A stretch of 52,308 nucleotides of DNA from a virus. Shown here in pieces: positions 32,701 through 38,925 of this stretch. The notes under the pieces are model-generated. The model made no database searches, had not been told where the DNA came from, and worked only from the letters and a program-made list of their open reading frames with translations. The position numbers and the translations under genes are program-made. The stretch spans positions 1 to 52,308 of IMG/VR virus record IMGVR_UViG_3300043775_002539; one strand, written 5' to 3'. How positions within the stretch are numbered: position 1 is the stretch's first letter; every line of letters begins with the position of its first letter.

Positions 32701-33763
32701 TGGTTCGTCAGGAGCAAATGGTTCTTCAGGAACTAGTGGAACAACAGGTACATCAGGAACCTCAGGTTCAAGTGCGACATCAGGTACAAGTGGTTCTTCA
32801 GGGGCAAATGGTTCTTCGGGTACAAGTGGTACAACAGGAACTAGCGGAACATCAGGTTCAAGTGCAACTTCAGGAACTTCAGGTTCTTCAGGAGCAAATG
32901 GTTCTTCAGGAACTAGCGGAACAACCGGAACTTCGGGTACAAGTGGTTCAAGTGCAACAAGTGGAACTTCAGGTTCATCAGGAGCAAATGGTAGTTCAGG
33001 AACATCAGGAACAACCGGAACTAGTGGAACATCAGGTACATCTGCAACTTCAGGAACTTCAGGTTCATCAGGAGCAAATGGTAGTTCAGGAACATCAGGA
33101 ACAACCGGAACGAGTGGAACTTCAGGTTCGTCAGGAGCGAATGGTTCTTCGGGTACAAGTGGAACAACAGGTACATCAGGTACTTCAGGAACTCGTGGTA
33201 CTTCAGGAACTTCAGGTGTTAATGGAACTTCGGGAACAACAGGTACTTCAGGAACAACAGGGACATCAGGAACATCAGGTTCTGCAAATATACTGAATAA
33301 TGCTAATAATCGATTGACTACCGCAACCGGTAATGTTGGTGAATTACAAGCTGAGACAAATGCAACATTTGATGGTTCAACCTTAAGAATAACCGGTGAT
33401 ACTGTAATGACAGGTTCATTAACTGCAGCATCTAAATCATTTGATATTCCTCATCCAACAAAAGAAGGATATCGTTTAAGATATGGTGTTTTAGAGGGTC
33501 CTGAACATGGAGTTTACTTTAGAGGTAAAACAACACAAAAAGTAATTGAATTACCTGACTATTGGGTTGGATTAGTTCATGAAGATAGTTATACGGTAAA
33601 TCTTACTTCAATTGGAAAACCTTGTGAAAACTATGTTGTTGAAATTAAAGATAATAAAGTATTCATTGATAGTGGATGTGAAGATATTAACGTGTTCTAC
33701 TTAATACACGCGGAACGTAAAGATATTGAAAAAGTATTGTTAGAATACAAACCATTAAGATAA
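23732..33763 (+). CDS. Giant collagen-like Gly-X-Y tail fibre protein (3343 aa)
   Basis: Order of parts: N-terminal beta region (1-284, with two ~30-residue strands of the ITGGTY-x-S-x-T-x-T-L type), Gly-X-Y block 1 (285-~1658), a globular insert (~1659-1829), Gly-X-Y block 2 (1830-3185), and a C-terminal domain (3186-3343). Both blocks keep a strict period of three. The first and last Gly of each are 1368 and 1353 residues apart, exact multiples of three. Triplets are mostly GTS, GTD, GTT and GID, and later GSS, GAN and GVN, with no proline. The C-terminal domain (HPTKEGYRLRYGVLEGPEHG, later FYLIHAERKDI) resembles a terminal domain I recall from marine T4-like phage fibres. A trimeric fibre for host contact is the likely role. 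The frame is intact, and a bidirectional terminator follows. Confidence 0.9.
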   Translation: MAFPYKNPTSLSLLNSPEGVTLTNPQGTNFSVSQVGGYQEVYYTDNLKLTFSGTGSQTLSANTVPIQISVQPNSGLQWTILTLNSDNISSGRRKLGMQVYVYETDTVYQYYIPDYDVLWGNLTGLTGSSAITQQSTFTTVNARSQAGRDFISAWTGSTIEGIDGVTRDDAKWRIVSSTDIQITGGTYYSATTTLDLFNNTGGTVTITGFTGTITGGTYNSGTETLTLNNSDGSEVEISGFTSGTGSALSVGDGVTTVFPVSGITFVNATVTNNGNGNITVTTSAGTSGTSGTSGTSGVNGTSGTSGTSGTSGTTGTSGTSGTSGTSGTSGTSGTSGTSGIDGTSGTSGTSGTSGTSGTTGTSGTSGIDGTSGTSGIDGTSGTSGIDGTSGTSGIDGTSGTSGIDGTSGTSGIDGTSGTSGIDGTSGTSGTDGTSGTSGTSGTDGTSGTSGIDGTSGTSGTDGTSGTSGTDGTSGTSGTSGTDGTSGTSGIDGTSGTSGTDGTSGTSGIDGTSGTSGTNGTSGTSGTTGTSGTDGTSGTSGTSGLSGVNGTSGTSGTTGTSGTSGIDGTSGTSGTDGTSGTSGTDGTSGTSGTDGTSGTSGTDGTSGTSGTDGTSGTSGIDGTSGTDGTSGTSGTDGTSGTSGTDGTSGTSGTDGTSGTSGTDGTSGTDGTSGTSGTDGTSGTSGTDGTSGTSGIDGTSGTSGTSGIDGTSGTDGTSGTSGTDGTSGTSGTDGTSGTSGTDGTSGTSGTDGTSGTDGTSGTSGTDGTSGTSGTDGTSGTSGTDGTSGTSGTDGTSGTSGTDGTSGTSGTDGTSGTSGIDGTSGTSGTSGIDGTSGTSGTDGTSGTSGTDGTSGTSGTDGTSGTDGTSGTSGTDGTSGTSGTDGTSGTSGTDGTSGTSGTDGTSGTSGTSGIDGTSGTSGTDGTSGTSGTDGTSGTSGTDGTSGTSGIDGTSGTSGTDGTSGTSGTDGTSGTSGTSGTSGTDGTSGTSGTDGTSGTSGIDGTSGTSGTDGTSGTSGTDGTSGTSGTNGTSGTSGTDGTSGTSGTDGTSGTSGTDGTSGTSGTDGTSGTSGTDGTSGTSGTDGTSGTSGTDGTSGTSGTDGTSGTSGTDGTSGTSGIDGTSGTSGTDGTSGTSGIDGTSGTSGTDGTSGTSGIDGTSGTSGTDGTSGTSGTDGTSGTSGTDGTSGTDGTSGTSGTDGTSGTSGTDGTSGTSGTDGTSGTSGIDGSSGTSGTDGTSGTSGIDGTSGTSGTDGTSGTSGIDGTSGTSGTDGTSGTSGTDGTSGTSGTDGTSGTSGIDGTSGTSGIDGTSGTSGTDGTSGTSGTDGTSGTSGTSGLSGVNGTSGTSGTSGTTGTSGTSGTDGTSGTSGTDGTSGTSGTTGTSGTDGTSGTSGTDGTSGTSGTTGTSGTSGTDGTSGTSGTDGTSGTTGTSGTSGTDGTSGTSGTDGTSGTSGTTGTSGTDGTSGTSGTDGTSGTSGTTGTSGTSGTDGTSGTSGTDGTSGTTGTSGTSGTSGTDGTSGTSGTDGTSGTSGTTGTSGTDGTSGTSGTDGTSGTSGTTGTSGTSGTDGTSGTSGTDGTSGTTGTSGTSGTDGTSGTSGTDGTSGTSGTTGTSGTDGTSGTSGTTGTSGTSGTDGTSGTSGTDGTSGTTGTSGTSGTSGTSGDAGISAGQVYYFNESQNSDVSGYKVLATDPSTATTQTVTTNLTGSQQNVMVSDYITPQLGFAVIPGGAQRFHLHYLKPASNDDIDAYVEIQLANSTGTPIGPTITSNVALIGWVSAVIPVEVNVDIVLPTTTIDPTNRMIVRLYLSNNDSSSRSVVYYTEGNSYYSFVLTSVGAIAGTSGSSGTSGTSGANGSSGTSGTSGTDGTSGTSGTSGTDGTSGTSGTNGTSGTSGTSGTSGTDGTSGTSGIDGTSGTSGTDGTSGTSGTSGTSGTSGIDGTSGTSGTDGTSGTTGTSGTSGTTGTSGTSGTDGTSGTSGIDGTSGTSGTTGTSGTTGTSGTSGTSGTTGTSGTTGTSGTSGTSGIDGTSGTSGTSGTSGTSGIDGTSGTSGTSGTSGTSGTTGTSGTTGTSGTSGIDGTSGTTGTSGTSGTTGTSGTTGTSGTSGTSGIDGTSGTSGTSGTSGTSGIDGTSGTSGTSGTDGTSGTSGTDGTSGTSGIDGTSGTSGTDGTSGTSGTDGTSGTSGTTGTSGTSGTDGTSGTSGTDGTSGTDGTSGTTGTSGTSGTDGTSGTSGTDGTSGTSGTDGTSGTSGTDGTSGTSGTDGTSGTSGTSGTSGTSGIDGTSGTSGTDGTSGTSGTSGTDGTSGTSGTDGTSGTSGTSGTDGTSGTSGTDGTSGTSGTTGTSGTDGTSGTSGTTGTSGTDGTSGTSGTDGTSGTSGTDGTSGTSGTTGTSGTTGTSGTSGTDGTSGTSGTSGTSGTSGTSGTTGTSGTSGIDGTSGTSGTSGTTGTSGTTGTSGTSGIDGTSGTSGTSGIDGTSGTSGTTGTSGTSGTSGTSGTTGTSGTSGTSGTDGTSGTSGTTGTSGTTGTSGTSGIDGTTGTSGTSGSSATSGTSGTSGTSGSSGANGSSGTSGTTGTSGTTGTSGTSGSSATSGTSGTTGTSGTSGTSGSSGVNGASGTSGTSGTSGANGSSGTSGTTGTSGTTGTSGTSGSSATSGTSGTTGTSGTSGSSATSGTSGSSGANGSSGTSGTTGTSGTSGSSATSGTSGTTGTSGTSGSSATSGTSGSSGANGSSGTSGTSGSSGANGSSGTSGTTGTSGTSATSGTSGSSGVNGSSGTSGTTGTSGSSATSGTSGSSGANGSSGTSGTTGTSGTSGSSATSGTSGTSGSSGANGSSGTSGTTGTSGTSGSSATSGTSGSSGANGSSGTSGTTGTSGTSGTTGTSGTSGSSGANGSSGTSGTTGTSGTSGTSATSGTSGSSGVNGSSGTSGTTGTSGTSGSSATSGTSGSSGANGSSGTSGTTGTSGTSGTSATSGTSGSSGVNGSSGTSGTTGTSGTSGSSATSGTSGSSGANGSSGTSGTTGTSGTSGSSATSGTSGSSGANGSSGTSGTTGTSGTSGSSATSGTSGSSGANGSSGTSGTTGTSGTSGSSATSGTSGSSGANGSSGTSGTTGTSGTSGTSATSGTSGSSGANGSSGTSGTTGTSGTSGSSGANGSSGTSGTTGTSGTSGTRGTSGTSGVNGTSGTTGTSGTTGTSGTSGSANILNNANNRLTTATGNVGELQAETNATFDGSTLRITGDTVMTGSLTAASKSFDIPHPTKEGYRLRYGVLEGPEHGVYFRGKTTQKVIELPDYWVGLVHEDSYTVNLTSIGKPCENYVVEIKDNKVFIDSGCEDINVFYLIHAERKDIEKVLLEYKPLR
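24584..28690 (+). repeat. Gly-X-Y coding repeat block 1
   Basis: About 456 consecutive nine-base units encoding Gly-X-Y, mostly GTS, GTD, GID and GTT. Codons are scrambled: Gly by GGT/GGA/GGG, Thr by ACT/ACA/ACG/ACC, Ser by both TCA/TCG and AGT/AGC. The protein repeat is therefore nearly perfect while the DNA repeat is not. Confidence 0.95.
27786..28690 (+). repeat. Higher-order 225-234 nt repeat inside block 1
   Basis: The marker GTGGTACGGA followed by a near-identical stretch recurs at 27786, 28011, 28245 and 28470, giving spacings of 225, 234 and 225 nt. The last copy is shortened. These copies are far more alike at the DNA level than the rest of the block, which points to recent amplification. 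A partial related copy lies near 30225-30390. Confidence 0.75.
29219..33286 (+). repeat. Gly-X-Y coding repeat block 2, with Gly-to-Ala steps in its last half
   Basis: About 452 triplets. The first part repeats the GTS/GTD/GID pattern. From about 31300 the pattern changes to roughly 30-residue modules of the form GSSGANGSSGTSGTTGTSGT, with SSATSG or TSATSG steps where Ala takes the Gly position, about 19 times. A near-exact 180-nt DNA repeat is visible (TCTGCAACTT at 32411 and 32591). Confidence 0.93.
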
Positions 33764-33795
33764 AAAAAAGGGACTTTATAGTCCCTTTTTTGTTT
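33762..33795. terminator. Bidirectional terminator between the fibre gene and the minus-strand island
   Basis: The stem GGGACT (33770-33775) pairs with AGTCCC (33780-33785) around a TTAT loop. An A run precedes it and a T run follows, so it can end transcription from both the fibre gene (+) and the methyltransferase gene (-), which converge here. Confidence 0.9.
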
Positions 33796-34460
33796 TAACG
33801 ATTATCAATATAAATAATAACTTCATCATAGTATTCGATAAAATGGTCTGACCATAAATCCCATTTAATATTAACACCATCAAATGAATGAACTTCATGA
33901 TTAGGGAAGATTCTTAAATAGGTATCTCGAAACTCTCTAAATTTTTGTTTAAGTTCAGGTGTTCTTAGATGCCATTCTCCGGATATTTTTTTAACATTTT
34001 CTTTTATCCAAAATAAGTTTTCAATGTTAAATATGTCATATTCACCACCTTCACAATCGGATTTTAAAAAATCAATTTTTTGTATGTTATAATCAGATAG
34101 TGTTTTAGAGAATGTTGTTGAATATAATTTTTTACCATTATCGTCATTAAAAACGTATTCAAACTCAAATTCGCCAATAATGTTTGATATTCCTTTATTA
34201 ATATGTGTGACCGGGCCTTGTCTTGTGTTTAATACTAATGTTTTAAACTCTTCAAAACTTGGTTCAAATGTAAAAACATGAGATGGGTTTTTATGTAATA
34301 TTGAATAAGTGAATGGACCTAAACTAGCACCAATATCAAATACTACATCACCTTCTTCTACTTCAAAATATTTTTCATAGATTCGCTCTTCAAATATTTC
34401 TCTTGTTATTGTTTCTTTAAACCCATCATAACATGATGGTTCCCATATAAAATTTTCCAT
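33795..34460 (-). CDS. FkbM-family methyltransferase
   Basis: A 221-residue SAM-dependent methyltransferase of the FkbM type, which usually O-methylates sugars or glycosylated natural products. Motif I is VVFDIGASLGPF (about residues 39-50), the SAM-binding D-I-G-A-x-x-G loop. An acidic residue at the end of strand 2 is in FTFEPS. The FkbM-typical IDFLKSDCEGGEYDIF lies near residue 130 (K-x-D-x-E-G-x-E). It is the second gene of the minus-strand pair: the stop of the large glycosyltransferase and this ATG share one base (TAATG on the minus strand), so translation is coupled. It converges on the fibre gene across a shared terminator. A role in methylating a sugar placed by its partner is likely but inferred. 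Confidence 0.85.
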   Translation of the reverse strand: MENFIWEPSCYDGFKETITREIFEERIYEKYFEVEEGDVVFDIGASLGPFTYSILHKNPSHVFTFEPSFEEFKTLVLNTRQGPVTHINKGISNIIGEFEFEYVFNDDNGKKLYSTTFSKTLSDYNIQKIDFLKSDCEGGEYDIFNIENLFWIKENVKKISGEWHLRTPELKQKFREFRDTYLRIFPNHEVHSFDGVNIKWDLWSDHFIEYYDEVIIYIDNR

Positions 34461-37400
34461 TATTTAATTAAATGTTGTATTTGATTAATTACCATTTCCG
34501 GTGTGATTGATTTATGGCATTCAAATTGACGTTTAGTACCTTTGTGAACCGGACACCAATTCCAATCTCCTTTATCAAACATAAAATTAGGATTGTTCCA
34601 ACATCCATTACATACTGACTTATTAATAATTCGGGTACAATTGGATGTAAATTCGTGGTCAGGTTCTGTAAAATTACTAATCATTACTACTTGTTTACCT
34701 AATCCCCATGCTAACCAAGAAAGACCACTTGATAATCCAATAAAAAATTCACTATGATGTATTACTCTCATTGTATTTTCAATTGAGGTGTCTTTAATTT
34801 TTGAGACATTATCAAATGGATTATCTTCTTTAGACACATTAATTATTTGATATCCTAATGAATGTAAGTGATTAATTAATTTTTGCCAATATTCTCGAGT
34901 CCAAAATTTACAACCTGATGTCGAATTAGTTGCGATTGTAATATATTTTTGACTGTATGGGGATTGTCCTACATTACAACTAATTCTTGGTTGTATTTCC
35001 TCGAAATCTAATCCTAAAATATTAGTAGCAGTTTTTTGTAATGGTATTGTATTTGGCATCTCAGGTTCCTTATCTGCATTGTAAAACCATCCAATTGAAT
35101 ACATAGCGTTTAAATTATGTACTGATATTCCTGGTTTAACAAATTCAAGTTCAGGGTATGTTTGTTCAAATAGATTATTCCAAAAAGTTGAAACAATCAC
35201 AGTACAGTTATGTTTCTTTTTAAATTCCAATGCATATGGTATCCATGCAATGGAATCTCCTAATGATTTACTATCAAATGAGATATAAACTCGTTTATTT
35301 TCAAGATTTAATGTTTCTTCATAAACCGTTTGATTATTATATGATACTTTCGCTCTCCATTTGGTGAAATAACTACGATTCAATTTAATCCAATTATTTA
35401 CACCAATTTCATTAGTATATCGATTCACTCCATTATTATCAAAAAACTCTACTTTATAAATCTTATCAGTATTACCTTTAATTTCTAAAAAAGGGTTATT
35501 AACAAAATGTTGGAATATTTGTATTTCAGAATCCATCATTTTTTGTTTGTTAAATTCTTCGTTCATTATTTTATTGTATAAATTTATGTGTTGTTCTGCA
35601 AATAATTTTACTTGGTCGGTACTTGGTCGGTACTTGGTCGGTACTTGGTCGTTAATTGATAATAAAGTTTCTTTTGTTTTATTAATATTATCATCAATAG
35701 GGTGTATGTACTTGGTGAACATATCCATATATTGAGGAAGATTTCTTGATAAGGTTGGTAGACCATATGATATTGCTTCACGTAAAACTAACGGATTACA
35801 TTCCCAAGTTGAGTTAAACATAAAAATGTCTGCAGCGGTTAAGAATATTTCAACATCATTTCTTTCGCCCCAAATTTTAATATTAGATGGTAAGTCTTTC
35901 ATTATTGGGGTCCAATAATCTTGAAAATTAGGTGCCTGATTTCCAATAAAATGGAACACATATTCAGGGTTTGATTTTTCAATTAAACGAGCTAATTCTA
36001 CCCCTTCTTTTTGATTTTTCCCCGGTGTCCATAATCCAACATTAACTATGTGTTTTTTATTAAAATCAAAACCTAATTTTAGTTTTGCGTCAATCTTTTC
36101 GGTTGATGATGGTATTTTATCTTCGATTGGAAATTCTAATACTTCTCCGTATGATGGCATTTCTTTGAAAGTATTTTCCTTATGCCAAGGACTACAATAT
36201 GCATATGCTTCCGGATGGAAGTGTTTCTCTAAGTTAGGTTTAAAGATTATGTTATGACAAGTCTCAACCATTCTCCAAGTTCTATCATTATTATAAAGAT
36301 AGTTCATTAATTCAGGTGTCATTGGATTATGAAAGTCAAAGGCCTCAATCATTTCATCTAAATGAATAACGTCGAACTCATTTTCTTCAATAATTTTAAC
36401 TAGTTCCATTTTATCTTCACCTAAGGTCCAAAAATTAGATTGTGGTATTAGTTCTTTAATTCTGTTTTTTTGTACAACATAATGGTCACTATGATTTGAA
36501 AACTCGACAACATATAGTTCTAAGTCTTTACCATATTCCAATAATGATTCAATTCGTTTTAATAAGAAAGCTGGCATCCCTCCTGTTGATAGATGAGGTG
36601 CTAAAAATAATACTCTTGTTTTTCTATTGTTATATTTTTTAATTTTTTGAATCATTTTATTCATTTCAGGGATTCTTTTTTCTCCGTGAAAGAATAATAA
36701 GTTTTCTTTTTTCTCAGGTACTTTAACCCATAATTTTCTTTCAATTTCATTAAAGTTGGTATAAACATCATCAACAAAATCTGACCCACCATTTGTGTAT
36801 ATGTATGGTAATCCGTCCACAATATTGTATTTCCATAGAAGAACATTTAAAATAGTTTCTTCGTTGAATGGAGCGTAATGAGATATGTTATTTAATACTT
36901 CAGGGTTAATACACATAGAATACCACTCATCTAAAAAGTTAATACAATTTTGATTTGCAACATAATATCCAGTTTGACGATAACCTTTTCTAACGTATTG
37001 GTTTACATTGAATAGTTCACATGATGGGTGTTCAAGGGTTGTACTTAAATCACTTGCGTCTTCAGCACCACCACGGTCACCAACTTGTAAGTACTCATAA
37101 ATCCCTTTAACAAAATAAGGGTGGTCTACATCTTGATTGTAGTGAGTAAAAATGGTGTCAACATATTTGGTTGCAATTGAATCACTATCGATATATGCCA
37201 CATTTTTAACATATTTTTGTAAGACATCTTTAGTAATTAAAGGTCTTTGGATTAGAATTCGATATATTTTTTTGTTATTTCGGTTAATATAAAAATTATC
37301 CGTTGTGTTAAGATACATTGAAGAATTATCCTCCTCTTCAATATTTAAATCCCATCGTAAAGTTACAACATCTTTAATGTTAATTTTTAAGTCAGAATTC

Positions 37401-38815
37401 ATTAAATAAACAAAGATTGGTAAATCACTATATTCTCTAATTGATTTAACACAAGAACTAACAATATCAAAATAATTTTCTGTCGAGTATAAAACATATG
37501 CTTTATCCACTTTTTCTTTAATAATTAAAGGTTCAACTCTTGAAAATGATTTACCATATAATTTATGGTGGTGTATTGGGGTTTGAATGTATTTTAACCC
37601 AATCTCATTTTCTAATAAGAATTCTCTTACCGGTGAATTTATTTGATTTGTTTTGTGTTTTGACAATAATTCAATAATTCCTTTACTATACGCGATTGGT
37701 CCGGTAACTCTTAAAACATTATCTTTATCAGCCCCACCCAAATAATTTTTGATGTTTTCTTTAACAATTTCGATAACACGACCTAAGAATGGGTGTTCCG
37801 GACGACAAATGATGTGCCAATTTTGGAACTCACCAAATTGATAATTTAATTCAGATGCCCAATCCAATCCCTTCCAATGTGTTAATAGGTATTCATCAGT
37901 TGGTAATAATGTTTCTTCCAATGGAATTGTTGTACAACTCTTAATATCTAAATAAACACCACCAACCTTATACATTAAAAGGTATCTGAAGAAATCTGCT
38001 CTTGATGCGCCATAAATTGGATTGATACTTAAATAAAGATTTAAGGTTTCTTCATCGTAATTTTCTTTAATAAATTCAATACAATCTTCATTATTGTAAA
38101 ATCTATATTCAAAAGTTGGGTTCATATCTTTTAACCTTTGAACAACTTTACTTATTTCATTTGGTAAATCATTTGTTTTAAATGTTTGATGAATGATTCT
38201 TGGGATTTGAGGTTTAATTAATGTTATATCACTAATGTGTTTGATAATTTGATACCCCGATAGTTCAGATACTAATTTATCTATTTCAACCTTATTAGAT
38301 ACTCCGTCATGATACTCTAAAGTTATTTTATTTGGAATTGGGAATGAGTATTCCTTACAATAATCCAAGAAATCTCTTAGGATGACATGGTCATGACCTT
38401 CAGTATCAATCTTTAGATAACCGATAGATTCAACACCATAAGTATTAATTAAAGTTTTCCAACTAATTGTCGGTACTTTTTCAATGGTGACTAAACTATT
38501 GTATAATTCTTCACCTAATTCTTTAATCGCGAAAGGGTGGGGGTTATTAATTGAGTTACTTCCTCTTACCCACCAAGGTAAGTTATTCTCTTCTATTTTC
38601 CAATCGTCAATATAGTATACATCAACGTCCCCGTCTTCTGTCGATAAAGCGGCTTGGACTTTGATAACGTTTTGTTTATTTGGTAATCTATCGATATAAT
38701 ATTTTATTGGTTCAATACTAATACCTACGGTTTCATCAGTTGATGTTTCAATTAAGGTATCAAAATCTGAGGTACCAATTTCAATAAAGTCGTAATATTT
38801 GGTGTTTAAAGACAT
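34460..38815 (-). CDS. Five-domain methyltransferase/glycosyltransferase protein, last domain TibC-like
   Basis: A 1451-residue cytoplasmic protein with no membrane helix. Residues 1-203 are FkbM-like (FIEIGTSDFDT, then IGYLKIDTEGHDHVIL). Residues 204-435 are GT32-like (IPRIIHQTFK, SRADFFRYLLMYKVGGVYLD), where the usual DxD reads D290-I-K. Residues 436-730 are a GT-A-like domain with Y541-I-D-S-D. Residues 731-1092 are GT4-like GT-B (FLAPHLSTGGMPAFLL, VNVGLWTPGKNQKEG, and the E-x7-E-like TWECNPLVLREAISYG). Residues 1093-1451 resemble the autotransporter strand-loop-strand O-heptosyltransferases (TibC/AAH class; GT9-like), with a metal-type Cys set C1402, C1405, C1421 and C1433 in CNGCW and WCPVHKGTKRQFEC. 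The last domain opens with Met-Met (1093-1094). An 11-bp tandem repeat lies at residues ~1055-1069. The substrate is unproven. The adjacent Ser/Thr-rich fibre is the obvious candidate. Confidence 0.82.
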   Translation of the reverse strand: MSLNTKYYDFIEIGTSDFDTLIETSTDETVGISIEPIKYYIDRLPNKQNVIKVQAALSTEDGDVDVYYIDDWKIEENNLPWWVRGSNSINNPHPFAIKELGEELYNSLVTIEKVPTISWKTLINTYGVESIGYLKIDTEGHDHVILRDFLDYCKEYSFPIPNKITLEYHDGVSNKVEIDKLVSELSGYQIIKHISDITLIKPQIPRIIHQTFKTNDLPNEISKVVQRLKDMNPTFEYRFYNNEDCIEFIKENYDEETLNLYLSINPIYGASRADFFRYLLMYKVGGVYLDIKSCTTIPLEETLLPTDEYLLTHWKGLDWASELNYQFGEFQNWHIICRPEHPFLGRVIEIVKENIKNYLGGADKDNVLRVTGPIAYSKGIIELLSKHKTNQINSPVREFLLENEIGLKYIQTPIHHHKLYGKSFSRVEPLIIKEKVDKAYVLYSTENYFDIVSSCVKSIREYSDLPIFVYLMNSDLKINIKDVVTLRWDLNIEEEDNSSMYLNTTDNFYINRNNKKIYRILIQRPLITKDVLQKYVKNVAYIDSDSIATKYVDTIFTHYNQDVDHPYFVKGIYEYLQVGDRGGAEDASDLSTTLEHPSCELFNVNQYVRKGYRQTGYYVANQNCINFLDEWYSMCINPEVLNNISHYAPFNEETILNVLLWKYNIVDGLPYIYTNGGSDFVDDVYTNFNEIERKLWVKVPEKKENLLFFHGEKRIPEMNKMIQKIKKYNNRKTRVLFLAPHLSTGGMPAFLLKRIESLLEYGKDLELYVVEFSNHSDHYVVQKNRIKELIPQSNFWTLGEDKMELVKIIEENEFDVIHLDEMIEAFDFHNPMTPELMNYLYNNDRTWRMVETCHNIIFKPNLEKHFHPEAYAYCSPWHKENTFKEMPSYGEVLEFPIEDKIPSSTEKIDAKLKLGFDFNKKHIVNVGLWTPGKNQKEGVELARLIEKSNPEYVFHFIGNQAPNFQDYWTPIMKDLPSNIKIWGERNDVEIFLTAADIFMFNSTWECNPLVLREAISYGLPTLSRNLPQYMDMFTKYIHPIDDNINKTKETLLSINDQVPTKYRPSTDQVKLFAEQHINLYNKIMNEEFNKQKMMDSEIQIFQHFVNNPFLEIKGNTDKIYKVEFFDNNGVNRYTNEIGVNNWIKLNRSYFTKWRAKVSYNNQTVYEETLNLENKRVYISFDSKSLGDSIAWIPYALEFKKKHNCTVIVSTFWNNLFEQTYPELEFVKPGISVHNLNAMYSIGWFYNADKEPEMPNTIPLQKTATNILGLDFEEIQPRISCNVGQSPYSQKYITIATNSTSGCKFWTREYWQKLINHLHSLGYQIINVSKEDNPFDNVSKIKDTSIENTMRVIHHSEFFIGLSSGLSWLAWGLGKQVVMISNFTEPDHEFTSNCTRIINKSVCNGCWNNPNFMFDKGDWNWCPVHKGTKRQFECHKSITPEMVINQIQHLIK
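35610..35651. repeat. 11-bp tandem repeat within the glycosyltransferase gene
   Basis: The unit ACTTGGTCGGT occurs three full times plus nine bases (35610-35651). On the minus strand it is read in all three frames as DQVPTKYRPSTDQV (residues 1056-1069). Eleven is not a multiple of three, so gain or loss of one unit would shift the frame. Both other frames meet a stop within about 15 codons downstream. Confidence 0.9.
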
Positions 38816-38850
38816 ATAAATTGTTTTTTAAGGAAAATATAAAACAATTT

Positions 38851-38899
38851 AAAAAAAAGAGTATAATAAAAAAGGGGATAGTAGCGAGCTTTCCCCTTT
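38851..38899 (-). terminator. Rho-independent terminator of the 61-aa gene (minus strand)
   Basis: AAAGGGGA (38871-38878) pairs with TCCCCTTT (38892-38899). On the minus strand the hairpin is followed by a T-rich run (complement of the A-rich 38852-38873). It ends the small gene at 38926-39111 before the large glycosyltransferase gene starts. Confidence 0.75.
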
Positions 38900-38925
38900 A
38901 AATTGTTACCATAATAGTAACGGTC

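Noticed and set aside
24584-33286. CRISPR array or other DNA-repeat system
   Set aside because: The unit is nine bases, with no constant repeat and spacer, and the frame is coding throughout. It is a protein repeat.
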